Source: Paramuribaculum sp.
GTDB lineage: Bacteria > Bacteroidota > Bacteroidia > Bacteroidales > Muribaculaceae
Assembly (NCBI GenBank): GCA_022511125.1
Contig: JAFLSD010000010.1
Span: 1-64,000 of the forward strand
Direction of reading: 5' to 3'
DNA: 64,000 nt
Shown here in pieces: positions 7,831 through 16,804 of this stretch; position 1 is the first letter of the stretch, and every line of letters starts with the position of its first letter. A model generated the notes under the pieces. The model saw nothing but the letters and a program-made list of their open reading frames with translations. It searched no databases and had not been told where the DNA came from. The position numbers and the translations under genes are program-made.

Positions 7831-8640
7831 ATGAAAACAATCACTTATCAGCCAAAGAAGGAACAAGACCTTGATGACAAATTTGTCAATTTATATGGGT
7901 CTAGGTATGTCGGTCTGCTTTCAAGATTTCAACAAATTATGCAACCAAATCAATTCATCGGAGCATCTCTTCCGCTTCTGTTATGGCTTGACGATGAGCA
8001 TAGAAACGTATTGAACAAGCGGTACAGAATAATGATTTTTGGAAGGGAAACCAATAATTGGAATTCACCCAATATTACCACCTATAATTTCAATATATCA
8101 TCATCTGATGATATTACAGATCAAGTTAATGCGATTCAAGATATTTATAATGCTTATTGCTATTTCAATGATAGCACAAAATCACGTTTTACAAAAAACG
8201 GACCGATGTTGTTTGAGAACACATTTAGAGAACTCATTCCGAATGAAAGCGCCTGTTTTATATGGAACAACATCTGTAAAATAGGCAGAGGCAATGTCGG
8301 AACAGGACATGCGTGCGGATTAGCCCCATACACAATCCACAAGGCTGAACAGGAGCAGTTTGATGTTGTTCCTTCCGAAATAGAAATTATTCGCCCCAAT
8401 ATTGTCGTTTTTCTAACCGGAAGTCAGGGTGATAGTTTTATAAAGGAGAAATTCCCTAATGCAGAATTTATTTCAATGCCAGGTAATTCCTTTGTTGATA
8501 GAGTAAGTCTTCCCGAACAAGAGTCAGTTAAATATGCATATAGAGTTAATATGCATCCCAGTGCTCGCATTGCTTCTCTAAGGGAAAAACTTGAAAATGT
8601 ATATCGCTTTATTATTGGGGATTTCATGGATAATATATAA
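7831..8640 (+). CDS. Uracil-DNA-glycosylase-like fold protein
   Basis: A 269-residue soluble protein from ATG 7831 (a GTG lies one codon upstream). The order of motifs suggests the UDG superfamily: a beta strand ending in GRETNNW (residues 71-77, motif 1 position), an ACFIWNNICK strand-helix, RPNIVVFLTG (189-198) as the central strand, and VNMHPSARI (240-248), where HPS is the conserved motif 2 of UDGs. Typical catalytic Asp/Asn placement cannot be confirmed by eye. It directly follows the candidate structured RNA and likely shares its transcript. In this island a DNA-glycosylase fold could act against modified phage DNA, but that is inference; it could also be a catalytically dead binding protein. 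Confidence 0.5.
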   Translation: MKTITYQPKKEQDLDDKFVNLYGSRYVGLLSRFQQIMQPNQFIGASLPLLLWLDDEHRNVLNKRYRIMIFGRETNNWNSPNITTYNFNISSSDDITDQVNAIQDIYNAYCYFNDSTKSRFTKNGPMLFENTFRELIPNESACFIWNNICKIGRGNVGTGHACGLAPYTIHKAEQEQFDVVPSEIEIIRPNIVVFLTGSQGDSFIKEKFPNAEFISMPGNSFVDRVSLPEQESVKYAYRVNMHPSARIASLREKLENVYRFIIGDFMDNI

Positions 8641-8652
8641 AAACTCACTATC

Positions 8653-8988
8653 ATGAAAGATTATTCCTATTGGGAACCATCATCGCGGCTTTGTTGGTGG
8701 GTTAAATATTTAAGAATTGTAGTGTGGACGTGTATTATAGGATATATTTTAATAATTGGTAGTACAGGATTATTTGGAATAGGAGAAAATATGGAGAATT
8801 CTAAATATTCCGACAAAATTTTCGGGTGGATGGTATTTAGTATTTTCTTATGTCTTCTTTGTATTGGAAGAATGGGTGGATATAGTAAAACCGGTATTAC
8901 TAACAAGCTGGAACCCTCAGTTTTTTATAGTTTTCAGTTTTTTATAGTTTTATTATGTGGTTTATTATTGTTTTGTCTTTATTTATAA
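8653..8988 (+). CDS. Small membrane protein
   Basis: A 111-residue protein with three likely membrane helices (about residues 22-45, 57-75 and 90-111) and an aromatic N-terminus. No family recognised. It begins 12 bases after the UDG-like gene and so is probably in the same operon. The next frame, also all-membrane, overlaps it by 34 bases; the two could be one four- or five-helix protein split by a frameshift. Confidence 0.5.
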   Translation: MKDYSYWEPSSRLCWWVKYLRIVVWTCIIGYILIIGSTGLFGIGENMENSKYSDKIFGWMVFSIFLCLLCIGRMGGYSKTGITNKLEPSVFYSFQFFIVLLCGLLLFCLYL

Positions 8989-9287
8989 TTGGTTTATATG
9001 CAAATTCAGTTTCTTTGAATATAATCATTCTTATTTCTATTATAATATTGGTTGGATTGATAATCGGATTCAATTATTCAATTCCTTTTTATCATTATTA
9101 TAAAAAATACGCTCGTGAATTCATCCCTCGTAATATGTATTGGGGTAAAAGCCAATGGCAAATAGACAGGATGGAAAATACCTACGCAAGATTGCAGGCA
9201 TGGTATCCATTTAGAGTTGTTGCAGTATTTTGTTGGATAACTTTAGGTTGGATACTATTACCATTTATAAACATCACTGTATCTTAA
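8955..9287 (+). CDS. Small membrane protein
   Basis: A 110-residue protein with two closely spaced N-terminal membrane helices (residues 1-20 and 24-42), a polar middle with several Tyr/Trp residues (FIPRNMYWGKSQWQ) and a C-terminal helix (87-105). ATG 8955 overlaps the preceding membrane protein by 34 bases in another frame. No family recognised. It may belong to the operon that starts with the structured RNA. Confidence 0.5.
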   Translation: MWFIIVLSLFIIGLYANSVSLNIIILISIIILVGLIIGFNYSIPFYHYYKKYAREFIPRNMYWGKSQWQIDRMENTYARLQAWYPFRVVAVFCWITLGWILLPFINITVS

Positions 9288-9338
9288 TAAAGATAAATAT
9301 ACTCTAAAAAAATAAATTCCAAAATAAATAACAGAACT

Positions 9339-10301
9339 ATGAAAATTAAAAGATTTATTCTAAGCGTGATTGCAATGTGGGTAGTCGTTACCGGCTATTC
9401 TCAACTCTATTTCGCTGATACCTCTATTTATAAAGATAAATTCCCTGAGGTTACAGAAGAAACGAAAGATATAGCTTATGAGGCCCAATCAAGCGAATTG
9501 GCAGGAGAATGGATTGGGCACACCACTAGTTATAAATTTAATACGAATGGAACAGGGGAATGTATAAGTTTAGGTGGTCGCTTAAAGGATATTCAATATT
9601 ATCGTATATCTCGATTTAAATGGATAAAAAAAGGAACACGCTTGACATTGACATTTTCCGAAAAGCCGGTAATAGCCATATATAATAAAGATATATACAA
9701 TAAACTTTCCGCAAGATTGAAAAATGAAGTGGATGCAGATTTAGCAATTCAGAATAGCTATAAAAAAGACGATCCGTTAAGATTGCGAGATGTTTGCTTT
9801 ATCAATAAGGATTTCCTTATTTTCGGAGAATTTTATCCTGACGAATACTATATCAAGAGTGAATATTTCAAACAACTCCAAGAAGAGACTAAAGAGGAAG
9901 AATTAAAAAGAAAGGAAGAAGAGGAAAAGGCAATAGCTGAAAAAGAAGAGGCTGAGAGAATCGAACAGATAGATCAAAATATCTATTCTCCTAATGATCC
10001 GGGAGTTATACCAGCACATTTTGATGATAAGCATGAATCTTATGGTGCATGGCTATCACGAAATTTAAAATATCCACAAGCTGCCCAAGAGAATAATAAG
10101 CAAGGTAACGTTGTCGTAAAATTCGTTGTAAATAAGGATGGGACAATAAGTGATGCTCAAGTTATTGAAAGCAGTGATGAAGATTTGGATAAAGAAGCCT
10201 TAAGAGTAGTTAAAAGAATGCCAATGGTTCCTGCCCAAAAAAATGGCCAAAAGGTAAAGTCATGGCTCGAAACTACTATTAGCTTTAGACTACAAAATTG
10301 A
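9339..10301 (+). CDS. TonB C-terminal domain protein
   Basis: A 320-residue envelope protein. Residues 1-22 form a signal peptide or membrane anchor ending in GYSQ. The middle resembles a small secreted binding domain (GEWIGHTTSYKFNTNGTG). Residues ~178-212 are a Lys/Glu-rich helix, and residues ~230-318 are a TonB_C domain with its hallmarks: YPQAAQE, GNVVVKFVVNKDGTISDAQV, DKEALRVVKRMP and the C-terminal strand. TonB_C domains contact outer-membrane receptors or act in other periplasmic complexes. It lies at the end of the RNA/UDG-like/membrane-protein cluster and is followed by a good terminator. Confidence 0.75.
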   Translation: MKIKRFILSVIAMWVVVTGYSQLYFADTSIYKDKFPEVTEETKDIAYEAQSSELAGEWIGHTTSYKFNTNGTGECISLGGRLKDIQYYRISRFKWIKKGTRLTLTFSEKPVIAIYNKDIYNKLSARLKNEVDADLAIQNSYKKDDPLRLRDVCFINKDFLIFGEFYPDEYYIKSEYFKQLQEETKEEELKRKEEEEKAIAEKEEAERIEQIDQNIYSPNDPGVIPAHFDDKHESYGAWLSRNLKYPQAAQENNKQGNVVVKFVVNKDGTISDAQVIESSDEDLDKEALRVVKRMPMVPAQKNGQKVKSWLETTISFRLQN

Positions 10302-10328
10302 GATACTTTATAATTAAATAAATGGAAT

Positions 10329-10366
10329 CCCGGTAGCCCTGAGCAATCATGCTATCGGGTTTTGTT
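10329..10366 (+). terminator. Terminator after TonB_C gene
   Basis: CCCGGTAGC (10329-10337) pairs with GCTATCGGG (10351-10359, one G-U), followed by TTTTGTTTTG. Confidence 0.75.
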
Positions 10367-10723
10367 TTGATCAAAATTATTCCTCTTAAGATTATAAAAA
10401 GTTAAGGTTGTCAGGATTGCAAACTAAAAAATATGTTAATCAAGCAATCGTCACAGACCGGTTATAACCTTTATTATGGAGTATGTTTTAGATAGAAGCT
10501 TGTCTATATATGAAGACCTTTATATTATCATAACCTAAAGATATTTCATCCATATTCAAAACAGTCGACAAATACGACCATTTTGAATACGCAAATATAC
10601 AAATAATCTTTTAATGTCCTTATTATAATTATACTCAAATCAAAATTAAATATTTAATTACGATCTAAAATTTATCTTATCCACTGTTTATTTTGACTAC
10701 CCTTTGGCAACTCAGAAATAAGA

Positions 10724-10754
10724 AACCCTTTAACTTTCAATTAGTTAAAGGGTT
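10724..10754. terminator. Perfect 12-bp hairpin before att-like scar
   Basis: AACCCTTTAACT (10724-10735) and AGTTAAAGGGTT (10743-10754) are exact complements with a 7-base loop. Hairpins of this form followed by GTGCCC-type sequence commonly close integrase genes next to tRNA attachment sites in Bacteroidales. Here no integrase precedes it. Confidence 0.55.
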
Positions 10755-10758
10755 GTTT

Positions 10759-10905
10759 GTGTGCCCCTAGTCGAACAGTTCTAGAACCAATATTACGGGA
10801 TTTAGACAGGTTATATGAAATGAGATTCTGGATACCAGACCCTACCAAACTAGTCACAATTGAATGGTTGAAAAGTCAAGGTTTGATTTAGACGAGTTGA
10901 TAATA
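10759..10905 (+). other. tRNA-3'-end-like scar and orphan short frame
   Basis: After the hairpin, GTGCCCCTAGTCGAAC (10761-10776) looks like the reverse complement of a tRNA 3' end with part of its T arm, a usual integrase target. It merges into a frame reading ILRDLDRLYEMRFW and ending at a TAG near 10890, with no family recognised. It could be a scar of an earlier integration or excision inside the island. Confidence 0.3.
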
Positions 10906-10913
10906 CTTGTTTT

Positions 10914-10950
10914 GAGGTGGATGGTCTTGACCGGTCATCCATCTTTTGTT
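10914..10950 (+). terminator. Terminator-like hairpin
   Basis: TGGATGGTC (10918-10926 region) pairs with GGTCATCCA around a TTGACC loop, with two G-U pairs, and is followed by TCTTTTGTTCTTCTC. It faces the plus strand although no clear gene precedes it. Confidence 0.45.
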
Positions 10951-10982
10951 CTTCTCAACCTTGTTTTGTATCAAAACACTAT

Positions 10983-11101
10983 GTGACTCATTTTAATCAA
11001 TAAACGACCTTTGGTACACCTGTTTTTTGTATCGTTCTAACTTAAAAAGTAAAAACGAGTCACTGCGATAGAACTCCGTTTCGTAATTTGATAAAAAACA
11101 G
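10983..11101. other. Interlocking inverted repeats
   Basis: GTGACTC (10983-10989) is complementary to GAGTCAC (11057-11063); CTGTTTTTT (11020-11028) to AAAAAACAG (11093-11101); GTTCTA (11034-11039) to TAGAAC (11069-11074). The first and second pairs interlock like a pseudoknot. This may be a structured RNA or a protein-binding/replication site of the element. Confidence 0.4.
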
Positions 11102-11289
11102 ATAACGTTGTTTCTGTTGTACATCCCCATCTTCTTATCATTTCAGATTATATTTCCTCATCCCCTTTTGTGATTCTAACATTTAATGTTGTTCCTTTTT
11201 CTTGGTTTTTTTACGGCTTTATTAAGGTGAGACGGCTTCACTCTATTCAATATAAAGGATTCACAAAGGGGGATAAAGAATAATAAAAA

Positions 11290-11412
11290 AGGATGATGTT
11301 ACTCATAGGGTATCAGGCATGTACAACGGAACTTCTGATACAATGAGGATGATGAGATGTACAATGGAACAATCTATAACAGGAATGATGACATGTACTA
11401 TTCCCATCATCT
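11290..11412. repeat. Imperfect ~37-bp tandem repeat
   Basis: Three degenerate units, each with GATGATG followed by ATGTACAAYGGAAC: cores at 11319-11332 and 11357-11370, and a decayed third copy at 11393-11405. The spacing is 38 and 36 bases. It lies in the non-coding stretch and could be iteron-like or simply a decayed repeat. Confidence 0.5.
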
Positions 11413-11721
11413 CTATCATTTGACACCTGTTCACATTGATACCTCACCACATGCATCCACACAGTCAGGAGAGTTGGGGATAATGGGGATTGGACATGAA
11501 CAATGTGGATGGGTTATAATGATTTAAGACAGATTTGATAGGAAGCGGAGGGGAATAGGTGGTGTTAGGATTTGGGAGGGAAAAGTGTAATAAGTTATTT
11601 TGCTATGATAGGAAAAAAGATTGGAAGTTAAAAGTTAAAGAATCGAGAAATATTTGTTATACAAAAGTCCATAATAAAAACAGAGATTCATTCGGTGTGT
11701 CTTTATCCTACAAAAAAATTG

Positions 11722-11729
11722 TATCTTTG
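11722..11729 (+). promoter_or_regulatory. -7 box of ATPase/nuclease operon
   Basis: TATCTTTG matches the Bacteroidetes -7 consensus and lies 21 bases before ATG 11751; no clear TTTG is seen at -33. Confidence 0.6.
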
Positions 11730-11750
11730 CAGTAGAAAAAGAATGATTAT

Positions 11751-13082
11751 ATGAATACTCTTGAAATAAAGAATGTTGGCCCAATAAAATCAGTTAATAT
11801 TGAACTCAATAAATTCAATATATTTATTGGCCCTCAAAGTAGCGGGAAGAGTACAATTGCGAAGATTATTAGTTTCAGCCATTGGTTGGAAAAAGATGTT
11901 CTTGTACATCAAGATATAGAGTATACAACTGCTTCTAATTTTATTGAAGAAAATCTCATTAAGTTCCATAAGCTTAAAGGATACTTCAAGAAAGATTCGT
12001 TTGTGTGTTATCAGGGTGATATCATTACTTACCGTATTGAAGGTGATGGACGTCTAATAATAGAGAAGAACGATTCTTTAGAGGATAAGAAAGTGGGGAA
12101 GATTGCATATATTCCTTCTGAACGCAATCTAATGACTTTACAGGGGATTGAGTCTTTACCTCTTTCAAGAGATAATATAAGAACATTCTTATTTGACTGG
12201 TTGTCCATTCATCGTAAGTATAGTAAAGACAATTCCTTTGACGTATTAGATCTCGGAATTAAGTTTTATTTTGATGAAGATACTCGTCAAGATACAATAT
12301 TACTAAATGACGGTAATAAAATTACCTTAGATGTAGCATCAAGCGGATTACAATCAGTAGTACCACTTTGTGTTTATTTCTATGATGTCGTAAAATGGGT
12401 GTACGATCATATCGAAGATATATCTTTCCAAAAGAGAAATTTATATCTAAACTTAATCTATAGACCTTTATTAGATGAATTGAAAGAAAAAGGAGCACTA
12501 AACGAAGATATATTAAGTAACGACCAATTTAAAGGACAACTCACAGAAGCATTAACGCAGTTAACTACTGAATATAGAAAATTACGTACACAAATCTCTA
12601 TAGAAAATTTTTCTCAAAGATTGGAACATATTATTGCACTTGAGGAAAATATTACTAAACCTCATTTCTCGAGTATAATAATTGAAGAGCCTGAGCAAAA
12701 TCTTTTTCCCCAGACACAAGAAAAATTATTATATTATTTTCTTAGGTTAATAGACAAAAATCGTGATAAACTAATAATTACGACTCATAGTCCATATATT
12801 CTTTATGCGTTAAACAACTGTATGCTTGGATGGTTGGTAAAAGATGAAATTGAGCCAGATGAAGATATTGAAGCAATAAGATTTAAAGAATCTTGGATAA
12901 ATCCTTCAGATGTTTCGGTTTGGGAAATACGAGATGGTCAAATAATGGGAATTAATAAACATGAAAATCATACCATTCAAGATAAGGATGGTTTAATTTC
13001 TTCCAATTATTTTGACAGAATTATGAAAAATATAACATTAGACTTTACAGAGTTATTGCAATATTTACCTAAAACCAAATGA
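11751..13082 (+). CDS. AAA ATPase of putative two-gene defence system
   Basis: A 443-residue ABC/SMC-type ATPase (AAA_15/AAA_21 family, OLD-like head). Walker A GPQSSGKS is at residues 27-34, a signature-like SSGLQS segment at about 200, Walker B IIIEEPEQNLFP near residues 307-318 with both acidic residues kept, and TTHSPYIL as the D-loop/switch region. The middle is helical. It is preceded by its own promoter and overlaps the next gene by four bases (ATGA), so ATPase and nuclease-like protein are made together. ATPases of this type commonly pair with nucleases in phage defence (Septu and Gabija are known examples), but this partner is different from those I know. Confidence 0.8.
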   Translation: MNTLEIKNVGPIKSVNIELNKFNIFIGPQSSGKSTIAKIISFSHWLEKDVLVHQDIEYTTASNFIEENLIKFHKLKGYFKKDSFVCYQGDIITYRIEGDGRLIIEKNDSLEDKKVGKIAYIPSERNLMTLQGIESLPLSRDNIRTFLFDWLSIHRKYSKDNSFDVLDLGIKFYFDEDTRQDTILLNDGNKITLDVASSGLQSVVPLCVYFYDVVKWVYDHIEDISFQKRNLYLNLIYRPLLDELKEKGALNEDILSNDQFKGQLTEALTQLTTEYRKLRTQISIENFSQRLEHIIALEENITKPHFSSIIIEEPEQNLFPQTQEKLLYYFLRLIDKNRDKLIITTHSPYILYALNNCMLGWLVKDEIEPDEDIEAIRFKESWINPSDVSVWEIRDGQIMGINKHENHTIQDKDGLISSNYFDRIMKNITLDFTELLQYLPKTK

Positions 13083-13645
13083 AACGATATTTTAACTCTG
13101 CTGAACTACATAATGAGGATGCGTATGTAGTTGATTATAGTGAATCAACAAAACAGGAACGTGGAGTTGAAATCTTTTGTCATAAGCCAGAAGACATCGA
13201 ATCGTTTCATTTATCTAATCCTAATGGACATGAGTATTGGAGTGTAAATTTTGAGAAACATAAAGCATTCTTTAGGGGCGAATCTAACTGCGAATGTATG
13301 TTCGCTACTATACGCAATGACCATAGAAAAGGTAGAATCGCTCTTTTTGTTGAATTAAAATATGGCTTCGAGAAAAACATTGATAGAAATGTAAACGAGG
13401 CATTAGGACAACTAATTAACACACAAAGAATTATTAGAGAATGTGGATGTATAGATGGACAATATAAAGTTTTCTTAAACGTATCCTCACCTAAATATAC
13501 TCATAGAGAGCCATTTACTGCTTTTCTCTTACCTCAAAATGATATTAAATTGAAACAAGATGAAAACGATGTTATAATATTAGGTCTAAATGAAGTGATA
13601 ATACTAACTCCTAAAAACATTAAATTACCAAGAGAGGAAGTGTAA
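13079..13645 (+). CDS. PD-(D/E)XK-like nuclease partner
   Basis: A 188-residue soluble protein, translationally coupled to the AAA ATPase. RNDHRKGRIALFVELKYG (residues 79-96) has the layout of a PD-(D/E)XK nuclease: an acidic residue (D81), a hydrophobic strand and E92-L93-K94. The helix that follows contains ALGQLINTQ (109-117), the usual position of the conserved glutamine. Residues 1-70 may carry target or partner binding. It is not recognised as PtuB (HNH) or GajB (helicase). A nuclease role in defence is inference from fold motif, partner and location. Confidence 0.55.
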   Translation: MKRYFNSAELHNEDAYVVDYSESTKQERGVEIFCHKPEDIESFHLSNPNGHEYWSVNFEKHKAFFRGESNCECMFATIRNDHRKGRIALFVELKYGFEKNIDRNVNEALGQLINTQRIIRECGCIDGQYKVFLNVSSPKYTHREPFTAFLLPQNDIKLKQDENDVIILGLNEVIILTPKNIKLPREEV

Positions 13646-13909
13646 ACAGGATGAAAATTTGTGATCGTAACTGTAAAAATACAAAGTTGTTAAATATAAA
13701 AAAATTAGAGGTAATCCTCATATTTTAATAAAGCGAATGACGTCTTATGGAGTATAACCAAATTTGAAAAGAGTTTTTGAATTTGAACGCATGGCTTAGG
13801 ATTCTTTCGTGTTCTGGTATGGAGATTGAACATAGATTATCGAGATTTAGAGGTTAACAACAGAGTGATGAGCTTGAAGGGGAGAGAGGAACAGACCTAA
13901 AATCAAGAT

Positions 13910-16778
13910 GTGTTTCAACAAGTCAAAGACCAACTTCGATCTATCTTCCAAAACAGATTCAATCAAGAAGCCTGGAAATCAATCGTGGTAAATATCTTTG
14001 GAGCCGGACAAGTACGCCCGGTATATGAAAAATTTACATCAGATGAAGATTTAGAGGAAGGATATTTCTTGGGTTCTATTGATACTCCCGATAATTATAG
14101 AATTGGACTTTTCTATTATAATATTAATTCAGGTTCTGTAGCACATAAGAAAGTCGGATTTAGAAACCTTGTCAAAAGGTTCATCAATCAGAACTGGGGA
14201 GAATTTGATGCCGCTATCGTGGTATTTAATGACGGCGAAGAATGGAGATTGTCTTTTATATGTGACATTAAAGAAGAAGCCACAGCACCTAAACGATTTA
14301 CATACGTTTTCGGTGAGGATAATAACTTTTATAAGACTCCTGTAGATAGATTTGAGAAATTACAAACGGAGGAACCTACATTTGCGAATATCAGAAAGAC
14401 TTTCTCCGTAGATGCTCTTAGTGATGATTTCTTTGATGATTACCGGGAACTTTACGCTGACTTTGTTCAGTATATTACTGGAAAGAGATATGTTAAATCC
14501 GGTAGTAAATGGGAGGAAAAAGTAATTACAAGGCCAAATCATCAATTTCAAACTACTTTTGAAAGAAATGATAAACTCGTCAGGGATTATATCAAAAAGA
14601 TGTTTGGTCGAATAGTTTTTCTCTATTTCTTACAGAGGAAAGGGTGGCTTAATGGCAATAAACAGTATATGCACGACCTCTTTTATAATTCAGATAAGAA
14701 AGATGATTTTCTTGACGGAGTTTTGGAACCACTATTTTTTGAGGTTTTGAATGAAGAAAAGCCGAATCGTACAAAAGAGGCTAAATCATTACCCGGTTGT
14801 GATAATATTCCATATCTGAACGGTGGCCTTTTTGCTAAGGATGAAATTGATGAGAGAACCTGTGTGTTCCCTGCTGAGTATTTCAAAAGGTTATTTGATT
14901 TCCTCGATAGTTATAATTTCACTATTGATGAAAATGATACCGACGATGCAGAAATCGGTATTGACCCCGAAATGTTAGGACGCATCTTTGAAAATCTTCT
15001 TGAAGATAATAAAGACAAAGGTGCCTTTTATACCCCGAAAGAGATAGTGGATTATATGTGCCGTGAATCTTTGATTGCATATCTAGTCGGAGATCTACCG
15101 GAAATTAAGGAAGAAAAATTAAGATTACTTGTAGAAAAATTAGATACCACAGACTTATCCGATAAAGATAAATTAGATATTCGCAAGACATTACAGAAAG
15201 TAAAGATTTGCGACCCGGCTATCGGTTCAGGAGCTTTTCCTATGGGTCTTGTAAATCTTCTTTCTAAAATATATGTTGCTATGAAGACCGATACCGACAC
15301 AGCAAAGATGAAACGCCATATAATGGAACAGAATATTTACGGTGTCGATATAGAGCAGGGTGCTGTCGACATAGCTCGCCTCCGTTTTTGGCTCGCTATG
15401 ATTGTGGAAGAAAAAGAGCCGATACCTCTGCCTAACCTTCACTTTAAGATAATGCAGGGTAACTCGCTTCTTGAAAGTTACAGTGGCATTGACCTTTCAG
15501 ACCTCACAAAAGTGAATGCGCAGAAAGGACTATGGGATTCAGAAAATTTTGAACGGGAGAATTTGATTGAGGCATTAAGAAAATATTATAAAACTGCCGA
15601 CCATTCAGAACGAGATCGGCTTTTTAATGAAATTATAAATAATGTTCGTCGCCAACTGTTGGCAAAAGGAATAACTCTTCCTAATGGAGAAGACCCGTCT
15701 GCAAATACCGATTTCTTCCTTTGGCACACATGGTTTTCGGATGTCTTTGCCAATGGAGGCTTTGATATAGTAATTGGGAACCCACCGTATGGAGCCAAGG
15801 TTCCTAATGAGCAAAAGAAAACATTTCAAATGCTGTATCCTGTTGCTAAAACTATTTCTGGTAAACAAAAAGGGTCACAAGATACTTTTGTAGTCTTTTT
15901 GAACCAAGCTTATAATCTTTTAAGAACGACAGGAATTTGTTCTATGATAGTCCCTATGAGCATAACTGGTGCTAAATCTATGGAAGGGTTACATAATTTA
16001 TTGAAACGGGGTGCCGATGATATTTATGTAAGTTCTTATGGAGATAGACCTAGAAGAGTTTTCGAAGGTGCAGAGCAACAAGTTTCAATAATTCAATTTA
16101 TAAAAACTAATACTACTGCCCAAAATCTTTATTCTACAACTATAAATAAAAGGTTTTCTGACGAACCTTTTTCAGTAATGATTGATAATCTAGAATTTGT
16201 AAATGTTTTAGAATTCGTCTCAAATGGGAGAATTCCAAAGGTCAGTAAAGATATTGAAATTAATATTCTAAGAAAGCTTCATTCCACTCCACAATGTCTA
16301 AAGGACTACTATGATGTAAATGGTTATCCGATATATTACAGAAAAGCTGGAGGCAGATATTATAAAATAATAAAGACAGATCCAACAAATTCGAGTGCTG
16401 AAGGAAGTATTAAAGTTTTAAAGAAATACCACAAAGTAGTAGCAGCTTGTATGGCTTCAAATATTTTTTATTGGTTTTGGCTTATACATTCTGACTGGCA
16501 TAATCTAAGAACAAATGAACTGGAATGGTTCCCAATTCCTTCAAATATTTCTGATGTGGATATTGTAAATTTAAATAAACTCTATGAGTCTTATGAAAAT
16601 GATCTTAATGATAAAAGCGAATTAACTTCTACTGGACTTCTTCGTTTTTTTTGCTCGCAGATCAAAACCTTTTATAGATAAAATTGATGATTATATCGGA
16701 ATCCTTTATGGCCTTGATAATAAAGAAATAGAATTTATAAAGAATTTTGATGCTCGATATAGAATAAATGAAGATTAA
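13910..16778 (+). pseudogene. Type IIG restriction-modification enzyme, frameshifted in T8 run
   Basis: A long fused restriction/methylation enzyme of the Eco57I-like class. Start GTG 13910, just after an in-frame stop. Residues 1-230 form the putative nuclease part. A helical linker follows, then the N6-adenine methyltransferase with GAFYTP, motif I DPAIGSGAF (about 434-442) and motif IV NPPY (about 623), and a C-terminal target-recognition region. The frame ends early at 16681 after LLRFFCSQIKTFYR. A one-base change in the run of eight T at 16648-16655 would instead give RFFARRSKPFIDKIDDYIG and continue to a TAA at 16776-16778, adding about 35 codons that look like the normal family end. 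So the T8 tract either switches the enzyme by slippage or is a sequencing/assembly error. The first 923 codons contain all methylase motifs. Confidence 0.75.
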
Positions 16779-16804
16779 ATGTCGAATACACCTTTAGATA
16801 ATAT

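Larger units (their letters stand above)
10302..11721. other. 1.4 kb stretch without clear genes
   Basis: Besides the terminator at 10329-10366, this stretch contains a 12-bp hairpin, a tRNA-end-like sequence with a 40-codon orphan frame, another terminator-like hairpin, a block of interlocking inverted repeats and an imperfect tandem repeat, all listed separately. No convincing protein-coding gene was found on either strand. It separates the first half of the island from the ATPase/nuclease pair. Confidence 0.6.

Noticed and set aside
11290..11412. CRISPR array
   Set aside because: Only three degenerate units without distinct unique spacers and no cas genes in the window.
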